Part shown: in pieces, positions 52,601-59,624 of the stretch
How positions within the stretch are numbered: the stretch's first letter is position 1
How the letters are laid out: each line of letters opens with the position of its first letter
NCBI RefSeq assembly: GCF_045762675.1
Contig: NZ_JBJDLK010000001.1
Location: 434,001 to 498,000, forward strand
Length of the DNA stretch: 64,000 bases
Source: Elizabethkingia meningoseptica_A
Lineage (GTDB): Bacteria; Bacteroidota; Bacteroidia; Flavobacteriales; Weeksellaceae
Reading direction: 5' to 3'
Position numbers and translations under genes: made by a program
Notes under the pieces: model-generated
Told to the model about the DNA's origin: nothing
Databases searched by the model: none
Seen by the model: the letters and a program-made list of their open reading frames with translations, nothing else

Positions 52601-52755
52601 TTAAAGGATATGCCAATGTTGAAGGTCAGATAGGTGATAAAGATGATACCTGGGGTTCTGTGAAAAGTACTAATGAGATCAAATGGCAGGCAATAGACGC
52701 CTGGAAAGAACCAAAACAGTGGGGGAAATTTTATTTCCCTTCAAGAAAAGAATAA
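49699..52755 (+). CDS. large unrecognised T6SS cargo protein, putative membrane-active effector
   Basis: This 1018-aa protein has no signal peptide. A coiled-coil lies at about residues 35-150. Beta-rich domains run from about 170 to 480, where two segments resemble those in the first half of the GH104-M23 effector (beta sandwich with HIYTKSLYGVNIRVEL). A second beta region spans about 520-690 and another coiled-coil about 705-770. From about 790 comes a stretch with two strongly hydrophobic segments (LELTPLIGLTATLDFLALAQ and HPVALALIAAADITMALIG), and the end is beta-rich and Trp-containing. No enzyme motif is recognised. By cassette position it is the cargo of the PAAR-like protein. The hydrophobic pair suggests membrane insertion, which is inference. 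Confidence 0.6.
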   Translation: MENNKLTAIILEPNKADFDEQYRALSIEESQSFVIGIKEYEEEIKSLNDKLKALQNEKEKIDSDSNIERDKLFQQATDRYNQGGEWIKGETYQGKKVSHAEVTYNENLKVTEKKTAGLHAKKDKEIKDLKGKLEELEKKYADIVWVWELAKKRSHEPTGANTSLKKGEKRMKLKLSRHLHGGGFAWIEPFHENSKPTGSPKNGILVHTTGGDPDIITAEWYGYNQAQLPVKITQPVAPMTKVQLHIYTKSLYGVNIRVELKANGKTLKANGYIMAFTVYGTKDGKKAKEPEFKKELEESKDMFYTEVDIFDYSAPASVQPPAGAMTGHLLGGLDDKGSWLPNVQKAVLDLYVDPLWCAGQQKIMIKPTIHFSGKTKALEVPLEVNCTVKPNIEMPVPGNKAVFVDNIETSVQAFHPCGYSFFKVNDGDREVDLLEDKSIAPLDYFELVAGTSNNTHDITITLDTDTTECSFDGKPNDHEGHVIDITEYPEKKNEENAKEKEKSSVSGSSKVKAQIGDKKNHVAVKEELGFEGKLEVYTKTDKELKFKSRFIYDLSPFTLAGIQVDPIFRYFWLGNGVPTNTYLVKTNTCRYQQSVAIKTYPDVAWSLKLSYKNSTVEKELWGNQRYADTDKAKFKRKPQKWMPAGDGKSIGISLGAKWDKSNEYDATADITKQVQKLLDSLGVIGKFVNSVFLGGENKKQEGYEEPKPENKAALESVKDKEKKELEKTQQNLDAARARYRNAQTDREKEKITKDINNLQRKVDKQSEAYKLKLTRSIAKIEIQWPQLDAQFEWSLENIKKHGPYYNQTGVILQGALELTPLIGLTATLDFLALAQRAHPVALALIAAADITMALIGDGSQITCNLTAAGTFGGKVQGFLNTKTKENSFNREDRNAKDKQVAELKCDLEFKLEISVKIKLEKKKLFVKVTLTGELGAEATAKWTGRAPIDADEYGWFIAPEMTFEGLEVKGYANVEGQIGDKDDTWGSVKSTNEIKWQAIDAWKEPKQWGKFYFPSRKE

Positions 52756-52759
52756 TACT

Positions 52760-53767
52760 ATGAAAATGTACAAATATTTAATTTTAATTATCAGTTTAAT
52801 AAGTCTGCAGAGCTGCGGTCAAAACAATAAAGCTATGGATGGTAAAGCAACAGAAAGTCTAGGAAATCTATATAAAGAGGTAAAATATTACGATCAGCGT
52901 ATCAACTACCATGCTGATATTGTTATCGGTGGATGCAATTATGAAGTACTTATTAATGATTTTCCTGTAGATTCTTATTACGGACCGGGGAATGGAGCCG
53001 TAAATACCAGTATTCCGATTAATACAGCAATCCTGCATAAAGGAGAACAAACGTGGAAAATCCGTGTTTATCCTGTTCATGATAATAAAGAAATTAATGG
53101 AGGTACAGCAATGATTGCAAGACCTGCCATTCAGGACGGTGCAAGAGTTGAAATTAAAATAGAAGGCGTTCGTTTCAAAGAAAACGGAAGTGTGGAGCAA
53201 AGTTTTGGACGTGTTGTAGATTTTAAGGCTCCGACAAAGAAGGACGATAAGACTGGTAAAAATATCTTTGCGGATGCTGATAAACCCTATGTAGAATACA
53301 GCGGAACATTTAATACCGAGACGCCTTATTCTTTAACAGGATGGGAGAAGAGTGAAGATTTGACAAAAATCGACACTACAGCTCTTACACAACAGTTATT
53401 AAAAGAGTATCAGAAGTTTCATCAATGGATACAGAACAAAGACCTTAATGCTATTGCACAGGCTACATTAACAGAAAAGAAAGAATATGCGCAAGCACTT
53501 TTCTTTGATAAAAAAGATAATGATAATATGGTTAACAGCTTTATGAAAGGCTGGGGACAAAAAGGATTAACAATGTATCCTATTGAAAATTATAAAATAA
53601 AAATATATGGTGACGGAAAGCTTGTTACCCTTCAGAGAACTGATCATATTGGAGATCCTGTTCTTGCCGGATGGTATATGAACGACAATAATGCGCGAAA
53701 ACTTAAAACATTTTCATTGTATTTCCATATTCCAAAAGGAAAAAAAGAACTGGAAGTTATTCGATAA
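52760..53767 (+). CDS. lipoprotein, putative immunity to the 1018-aa effector
   Basis: This 335-aa protein has a lipoprotein signal (LILIISLISLQSCGQ) with the acylated Cys in QSC. An N-terminal beta domain (about 40-180) has IVIGGCNYEVLINDFPVDSY and RVEIKIEGVRF. A helical part follows (about 200-270), and a C-terminal strand-rich end. No enzyme motif is seen. It starts 4 nt after the large effector gene, so it occupies the immunity slot, like the lipoprotein at 14699-15709 in the other cassette. A terminator follows at 53799-53832. Confidence 0.68.
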   Translation: MKMYKYLILIISLISLQSCGQNNKAMDGKATESLGNLYKEVKYYDQRINYHADIVIGGCNYEVLINDFPVDSYYGPGNGAVNTSIPINTAILHKGEQTWKIRVYPVHDNKEINGGTAMIARPAIQDGARVEIKIEGVRFKENGSVEQSFGRVVDFKAPTKKDDKTGKNIFADADKPYVEYSGTFNTETPYSLTGWEKSEDLTKIDTTALTQQLLKEYQKFHQWIQNKDLNAIAQATLTEKKEYAQALFFDKKDNDNMVNSFMKGWGQKGLTMYPIENYKIKIYGDGKLVTLQRTDHIGDPVLAGWYMNDNNARKLKTFSLYFHIPKGKKELEVIR

Positions 53768-53798
53768 AACCATCGAAACCAGAATTTAAAATATAAAT

Positions 53799-53832
53799 AA
53801 AAAAGCATTAACTGATAAGTTAATGCTTTTTT
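53799..53832. terminator. bidirectional terminator at the end of the second effector island
   Basis: A 15-bp stem (AAAAAAGCATTAACT) with a 4-nt loop and T-rich end serves both the effector operon and the convergent WG-repeat gene. Confidence 0.9.
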
Positions 53833-53856
53833 AGTATACGTTTTTAGGGACTGTTT

Positions 53857-54516
53857 TTACTTCTCATAGAGCTTTATAATCTGTCCCTTTTTGTTTAATA
53901 AAACCTTTTTATGATCGATAGTTACGGCCCTTCGCGTATTGTTTTTTAAAGGAGATACTTCTGTAAACTTTTGTCCCTGCTTATTAATATAACCTTGTTC
54001 TGTTATATTCCCGCCCCATATCCAGTGAACATCCGTTAAGGATATATGTTCCTGTTCATTTTGTCGTTCAGTTTTTCCATTCTCATAAATCCGCTCGCCG
54101 CCAATAGAATATTCGGATAACCCGTCTTTAAAAGGTGTAACAAAACCAAATTTTGCAGGGATAACCTTATCGCCATTCAGGTTTGCAAACCCCATTTTTT
54201 GATTTTCTGTAAACCGGAACAAACCTTCTTGTACATAATCCGGTCCGTTATCGTAAATAAAAGGTCTAAGAATAAAATGCTCGTTTTTGTCAATACCTAT
54301 CCAGCCTTTTTCAGGGTCTAAAACAATAGCCATTTTGCATAATCTGTCAGAATAAGTGGAAAGAAACTTAGCCGGTATTTTAATCTCATTTTTTGTTTTA
54401 TAACCATATAGATCATATCCGGAAGCAGAATCCGAAAAAAGCTTTAAACATTCATTTTTTGTCTGTCCAAAACATAATGAAGATAATAAAAGTACTGTCG
54501 GAAAACTAATATTCAT
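53857..54516 (-). CDS. secreted WG-repeat protein
   Basis: This 219-aa protein has a signal peptide (about residues 1-17, ending LCFGQ). It has at least two WG-type repeats: YGYKTKNEIKIPAKF and MGFANLNGDKVIPAKFGFVTPFKDGL. A third diverged copy starts near GWIGIDKNEHFILRPFIYDN. WG repeats are beta-rich and their molecular role is unclear. The gene stands alone between the T6SS terminator and the SusC/D locus, and a link to either is not shown. Confidence 0.8.
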   Translation of the reverse strand: MNISFPTVLLLSSLCFGQTKNECLKLFSDSASGYDLYGYKTKNEIKIPAKFLSTYSDRLCKMAIVLDPEKGWIGIDKNEHFILRPFIYDNGPDYVQEGLFRFTENQKMGFANLNGDKVIPAKFGFVTPFKDGLSEYSIGGERIYENGKTERQNEQEHISLTDVHWIWGGNITEQGYINKQGQKFTEVSPLKNNTRRAVTIDHKKVLLNKKGQIIKLYEK

Positions 54517-54572
54517 AACCTAAACTTATTTAGTCAAATATACAGATCATTTTACTAACCATATCAATAAAA

Positions 54573-54592
54573 AGACTGCCCGAAAGCAGTCT
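54573..54592 (-). terminator. terminator after susD
   Basis: A 7-bp stem (AGACTGC / GCAGTCT) with a 6-nt loop. On the minus strand it is followed by TTTTTATTG. It lies 39 nt past the susD stop codon. Confidence 0.7.
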
Positions 54593-54630
54593 CTTTTGTG
54601 AAATATTAAACCCGTTATAAAGGGTGTTGT

Positions 54631-56325
54631 TTACCAGCCCGGATTTTGTTGGAAATTTTTATTCAGAACCAATTGATCTTTCGGAAGCGGGTAGAGGTAC
54701 ATTTTATTATCCCATGCCCGCGATGTAATATTGGTATACACCCGGATATTATTCTGGGCATCTCTTACCACGTTATCTACGGGAGAATTTCCTTTCTCGT
54801 CTCTCGGATAAGTTGCTTTATAAGCATCTGTAAGCTTCATTCCAAGAATACTTTTAGGATTGTTGATCAGTTCTCCGGCTTTCCATCTCAGAAGATCCTT
54901 AAACCTGTATCCGTCTCCGGCTAATTCCACACGGCGTTCCCTTCTTATTTCCTGAAGCGGAAGACTTATGCCGGGAAAAGGAGTGCCCGGATCTGGAGTC
55001 AGATTAGCAAGTGACATGTCTGGCATTCCTACACGTTTTCGGAGTTTATTTACAGACAGATCAAGATCGTTCTGACTAAGCTGGCCTAACTCAGCTTTAG
55101 CCTCGGCGTAGTTGAGCAGTACTTCAGCATAACGGAAAATAAAACGATCGATGTTATCCTGGTTGGCATTCTGAAGTTTTACATCGGACGACCTGCCCTT
55201 TATAATCTGGTATCCTGTAGAAGTCGCATTTGTTCCGATATTAGGTCTTGCCAGTTTTGTTTGTGAACCATCTTCATTAACAGTAATGACATAACCTGGT
55301 GTTGCAATAGTTTGGGGATATCGTGGATCTCTGTTTTTTACTTCATTTTCAGGTGTATCATCACCAGCATATAATGGTGATACAGATATTGGCTTACCAT
55401 CTTTACATAAATAAGATTCCACTAAAGCTTTACTATACCCGTCGCCATTTCCAACACCTCTGGAATAATTGGTAGTATTGATATTGGTAATGAAAATTCT
55501 GGATAAAATGGCTTCTTTGTTTTTTGTTAAATCATCCTGAATAAAAAGATTTTTATAATCAATATCAGGATTTCCGGTTGAATAAATTTCATATTTTCCG
55601 GAATTCATCAGCTGGAACGAAGCATCAGCTGCAGCCTGTAAAAAAGGCTCTGCATCGCCCAGATTCTGGTACTTTCTGAAAGTTCCTTCCCATAGACAGA
55701 TACGCGATTTCAAAGCCAGTGCTGCATATTTATGAATTCTGTTTTCGGCAGTAGGTTCAGCAAGGTGGGCAATTGCAAAATCGAGGTCCCGGAGTACAAA
55801 ATCCATTACTTTTTTATGCGGATCGCGGGGATTATAAAGCTCAGGGGATGCTTCATTGAGATCGGTTTCATAAATAGGCACATCACCAAAGCGGACTACC
55901 TTATCCCAGTAAAACATTGCCCGAAAAAATCTGGCCTCAGCATTGTACTTATCTTTCAAATCCTGACTAAGACCCGGATCAGTATTTTTCTTTAAGAAGT
56001 AATTACAGGCTCTTATACCGGACCAGTCAGATGCCGCCCAGCCACCGCCTGAACCCGGTACCTGGTAAGTGCCTGCCAGAAAACTGTTCATGCTGTTGGG
56101 TACCTGATTGTCGGATGCAGTATCCTGATTGGAGTATTCAACGGGAAGTGAGGTGTAAAACTGATTATTGTACAGCTTCAGATCGTTCTCGGTTTTAAAG
56201 AACATACCATCTGTGAATTTATCCTGTGGGTTTCTGTCCAGAAAATTATCCTGCTTGCAGGATGAAATGCAACTAAGAGTTATAACAGCTGCTGTATAGA
56301 GAAATTGCTTTTTATTTAGTTTCAT
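54631..56325 (-). CDS. SusD/RagB-type surface glycan-binding lipoprotein
   Basis: This 564-aa protein has a lipoprotein signal (YTAAVITLSCISSCKQD) and the family features: DRNPQDKFTDGMFFKTENDLKLYNNQFY near residues 29-57, EARFFRAMFYWDKVVRFGDVPI near 149-170, RYAEVLLNYAEAKAELGQL near 397-415 and RRERRVELAGDGYRFKDLLRW near 455-475. SusD proteins sit on the outer membrane, bind oligosaccharide and close over the SusC channel. It follows susC by 11 nt. The likely glycan is deduced from the GH29 and GH16 neighbours. Confidence 0.95.
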   Translation of the reverse strand: MKLNKKQFLYTAAVITLSCISSCKQDNFLDRNPQDKFTDGMFFKTENDLKLYNNQFYTSLPVEYSNQDTASDNQVPNSMNSFLAGTYQVPGSGGGWAASDWSGIRACNYFLKKNTDPGLSQDLKDKYNAEARFFRAMFYWDKVVRFGDVPIYETDLNEASPELYNPRDPHKKVMDFVLRDLDFAIAHLAEPTAENRIHKYAALALKSRICLWEGTFRKYQNLGDAEPFLQAAADASFQLMNSGKYEIYSTGNPDIDYKNLFIQDDLTKNKEAILSRIFITNINTTNYSRGVGNGDGYSKALVESYLCKDGKPISVSPLYAGDDTPENEVKNRDPRYPQTIATPGYVITVNEDGSQTKLARPNIGTNATSTGYQIIKGRSSDVKLQNANQDNIDRFIFRYAEVLLNYAEAKAELGQLSQNDLDLSVNKLRKRVGMPDMSLANLTPDPGTPFPGISLPLQEIRRERRVELAGDGYRFKDLLRWKAGELINNPKSILGMKLTDAYKATYPRDEKGNSPVDNVVRDAQNNIRVYTNITSRAWDNKMYLYPLPKDQLVLNKNFQQNPGW

Positions 56326-56336
56326 GATGTTTGGTT

Positions 56337-59324
56337 TTAAAAACGAAGCTGGGCTCCGAATGAAATTGATTTACTTATAGGATAACTCCCTTCACTGATC
56401 ACCAGTTCAGGATCAAAATTTTTGAACATATTGGTAATGGTAAAAAGATTTTGTCCGGTGATGTATAATCTGAGGTGTTTCAGCTTAATGCTTTCCAGTA
56501 CTTCCTGTGGCAGGGTATAGCCTAATGTGATTTGCTTCACTCTTAAATAAGCGGCATTCTGAAGGTATTTTGTCTGGCTCTGGAAGTTTCCGCCACCTCC
56601 GAATCTTAGTCTCGGAAAATAAGCGTTTGGATTATCCGGAGTCCAGAATTGTCCTACATGTGCTTCTGTTGGTACATCCCATTCACTGGTATATCCCCAG
56701 AATGTATTTCCGCCCATCATTCGGTCTGATTTTCCTACGCCTTGTAGGAAAACCGTGAAGTCAAAATTTTTATACTGAAAATCCAGATTCATACTATACA
56801 TATATCTCGGCGTAGAATTTCCTATTATTTTGCGGTCTCCGGGATTTGCCAGTGTATTGTCGCCTGCATCAATTTTACCATCACCATTTAAATCTTTGAA
56901 TTTAATATCACCTGCCAGCCATTTTCCACCAAAAAGAAACTTCTGGTTCCAGTTTTGGGCTTCTTCATCTGTTTTAAAATAGCCATCCGTTTCATAGCCC
57001 CATATTTCACCCAGCTTTTGTCCGACATAATAAGTACCAATGTTACCATTTGGATTCTGACTGAACCGGGTAATCTTTGCCTGATAATCTGAAAGCCCTA
57101 AGATTATGGAATAACGGAAATCCTTTCCGATTTTATCCTTCCAGAAGAGACTCAATTCAAAGCCTTTATTTCTAAGATCCACAGAGTTTTGCAATGGAAC
57201 ATCTGTTCCCAGTACAGCAGGCAAGGCGGCTCCGGCATACAACATGTTTTTTGTATCCCGAATGTAATAATCGAAGCTACCACTTAACTTATTTTGCAGG
57301 AAAGAAAAGTCCACACCAATATTCTGGGAAGTTACTTTCTCCCAGGTAAAATCCTGTCTTACCAATCCGGGAGCACCTACGTAAGGCTTTTGTTCTGTAC
57401 CAAAAATATAATCGCCCAGTGATACTCCCATCGTCGCCAGATAAGGGTAGTTGTTGTCTGTTCTTTTTCTTCCCAGATTCTGACTGGCTGAGGTACCATA
57501 AGAAGCTCTTATTTTAAACTCATTCATGATTTTGGTTATCGGCTGGAAGAAGCCTTCTTTGGAAATTCTCCAGCCTACTGATGCCGATGGCTGAAATGAG
57601 TAACGGTGTTCGCGTGCGAATCTCGATGTTCCGTCATACCGCCCGTTGACTTCGAACAGGTATTTTTCATCATATACATAATTGATTCTGGAGAAAGTAC
57701 CAGCCACAGCCCAGTCATTTATACCACCGCCAATCAAAGGATTCTGATCATAATTCAGATTAATAGAGGGCATATCCTGATTAATCAGGTTTTTAACACT
57801 TGCACTGAAACTTTTGAATTGTTTTAGTTCCTGGTTATACCCCACCATTGCTTTTACATAATGCTTTCCTCCAAATGTATTTTCATATTGAGCATAGGCA
57901 TTGATGGCCTGATAACGATCGTTAAAGTTTTCTTCGGTAACTCTTGCCGGTGTGGTCCATGGATATACCCCTAATAAAACGCCATTCGCACCATATTCAT
58001 TAAATGCTTTGGTGTTGGTTGTACGATTGTAGGTGTAATTATTCCAGGTATAGTCAGCAATAATATTAACATGCTTTACAGGCTTGATGTTAACACCGCC
58101 GGTAAGCCAGATATCATTATCCTTTGTAATATTACGGCCGTTGTATTCCAGAATTGCAAATGGATTGGTAAAACCACCCTGTCCTGAGTAGTGACCATCG
58201 GGATGTTTAATTGGCATAATCGGTCTCAGGTCATTTTTTAGCATTTCGGCACTCCCATAACTAACTCCTGCAGGGTCGTTATTATCCGTTCTGTTAAAAG
58301 TGATTCTTGTATTTACATCAAGCCATGGAGCCAATTCAGAATCTAATTTAAATAATACGTTATACTTTTGATACTTCTGATTGGATGCTGCAAGTGTTCC
58401 TGCCTGATCGAGGTAACCTAAAGATGTATAATAAGATGTTTTATCACTGCCCCCACTTAAAGATAAGTTATGGGACATCTGTTGAGCCCAGCTGGGATAC
58501 ATAGCTTTTGCCCAGTCGGTATTTCCTGTATATCTGTAAAGCCGTGGATTACCAGGATCTACATATACTGCATTTTCAGGAGTGGGATGAAGCAGATAAT
58601 ATTCCGCTCTTCTCAGATCTTCCGCTGTAAATGGGGATTCCGCTCCGCCGGTTCCTGAAGCTGCCCCGGTTGCACTGGCTTCCATATGACTTTTAATATA
58701 GTCTACGGAATTCATGGTGCTGTAAATTTTGGTCGGACGGCTTAAGGTATAGTCATAGGTGTAGTTTACCGCCATTTTGGCGTTTTTTTTACCTGTTTTA
58801 GTGGTAATCAGTACTACACCAAAAGCACCTCTGACCCCATAAATTGCTGTAGAAGCAGCATCTTTCAGTACGGTAACAGTAGCTACATCGGCGGGATTAA
58901 TAAGGTTAGGGTCCATTTGTACATTATCCACCAAAATCAAAGGATCACCTCCGTTAATGGAAGTTGTTCCCCGGATATTAAAGGTGGAACCTTGCCCTGG
59001 TTTCCCGCTGCCTACATTAATGTTAAGATTGGGGATTAATCCCTGAAGTCCCTGTCCCAGGTTGGCGATAGGACGACTTTCCAGTTGTTTGGCTGACACG
59101 GAGGCTACAGCTCCGGTTAAATTGACTTTCTTCTGTTTTCCATAACCCACGATAACGACTTCGTCGATATCTTTTGTTTTGTTAGTGGAATCCTTTTTTT
59201 CTTGTTTTACTTTTTTCGATGGGGTTTGCTGCGCACGAAACATCTGTACTCCTGAGAAGGAGCACAAAAAGAATGCGATAGCAACCCCCGAGCTGTAAGA
59301 TGCTCGAAAGGGTGATGCTTTCAT
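56337..59324 (-). CDS. SusC/RagA-type TonB-dependent transporter
   Basis: This 995-aa protein has a signal region, a TonB-box-like DEVVIVGYG near residues 54-62, then a plug domain with VNLTGAVASVSAKQLESRP and STFNIRGTTSINGGDPLILVDNV (split, about 65-130), and a beta-barrel ending SISFGAQLRF with the final aromatic. It imports glycan fragments released at the cell surface, powered by TonB-ExbBD. The usual N-terminal carboxypeptidase-regulatory-like extension is absent; the plug follows the signal after about 25 residues. It is the first gene of a susC-susD operon with a promoter candidate at 59359-59387. Confidence 0.95.
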   Translation of the reverse strand: MKASPFRASYSSGVAIAFFLCSFSGVQMFRAQQTPSKKVKQEKKDSTNKTKDIDEVVIVGYGKQKKVNLTGAVASVSAKQLESRPIANLGQGLQGLIPNLNINVGSGKPGQGSTFNIRGTTSINGGDPLILVDNVQMDPNLINPADVATVTVLKDAASTAIYGVRGAFGVVLITTKTGKKNAKMAVNYTYDYTLSRPTKIYSTMNSVDYIKSHMEASATGAASGTGGAESPFTAEDLRRAEYYLLHPTPENAVYVDPGNPRLYRYTGNTDWAKAMYPSWAQQMSHNLSLSGGSDKTSYYTSLGYLDQAGTLAASNQKYQKYNVLFKLDSELAPWLDVNTRITFNRTDNNDPAGVSYGSAEMLKNDLRPIMPIKHPDGHYSGQGGFTNPFAILEYNGRNITKDNDIWLTGGVNIKPVKHVNIIADYTWNNYTYNRTTNTKAFNEYGANGVLLGVYPWTTPARVTEENFNDRYQAINAYAQYENTFGGKHYVKAMVGYNQELKQFKSFSASVKNLINQDMPSINLNYDQNPLIGGGINDWAVAGTFSRINYVYDEKYLFEVNGRYDGTSRFAREHRYSFQPSASVGWRISKEGFFQPITKIMNEFKIRASYGTSASQNLGRKRTDNNYPYLATMGVSLGDYIFGTEQKPYVGAPGLVRQDFTWEKVTSQNIGVDFSFLQNKLSGSFDYYIRDTKNMLYAGAALPAVLGTDVPLQNSVDLRNKGFELSLFWKDKIGKDFRYSIILGLSDYQAKITRFSQNPNGNIGTYYVGQKLGEIWGYETDGYFKTDEEAQNWNQKFLFGGKWLAGDIKFKDLNGDGKIDAGDNTLANPGDRKIIGNSTPRYMYSMNLDFQYKNFDFTVFLQGVGKSDRMMGGNTFWGYTSEWDVPTEAHVGQFWTPDNPNAYFPRLRFGGGGNFQSQTKYLQNAAYLRVKQITLGYTLPQEVLESIKLKHLRLYITGQNLFTITNMFKNFDPELVISEGSYPISKSISFGAQLRF

Positions 59325-59358
59325 ATGTTAAAATTTGAGTTTGGTATTAATTTTAAAT

Positions 59359-59387
59359 TAAATTTAGTAAAAAAAATATAAAAGCAA
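59359..59387 (-). promoter_or_regulatory. promoter candidate for susC-susD
   Basis: On the minus strand TTG (59385-59387), an 18-nt spacer and TAAATTTA (59359-59366), a near match to TAnnTTTG. It ends 34 nt before the susC start codon. No regulator gene lies next to the locus. Confidence 0.35.
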
Positions 59388-59543
59388 TTTATTTTTACTG
59401 AATATGTAAAGTATTTTGTAGAATTGTAACCATTATTTATTTTTTTAGGTTAAATGTAGAGTGTGTGTAGTAGATTGTTAATCAATAAGAAAGAAATAAT
59501 GATGATAAAAGCATCCCCAAAAAGAGCAGATAATATCAAAAAA

Positions 59544-59564
59544 AGCCGGAAAACACTTCCGGCT
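59544..59564 (-). terminator. terminator after the GH16-GH29 operon
   Basis: An 8-bp stem AGCCGGAA / TTCCGGCT with a 5-nt loop is followed on the minus strand by a T-rich stretch. It lies 60 nt past the fucosidase stop codon, in the 300-bp gap before susC. Confidence 0.75.
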
Positions 59565-59624
59565 ATAGTATTCAGACCCGTAATTTTTAAAAATAGGTCT
59601 TATTCGTACTCATATAGATACGGG

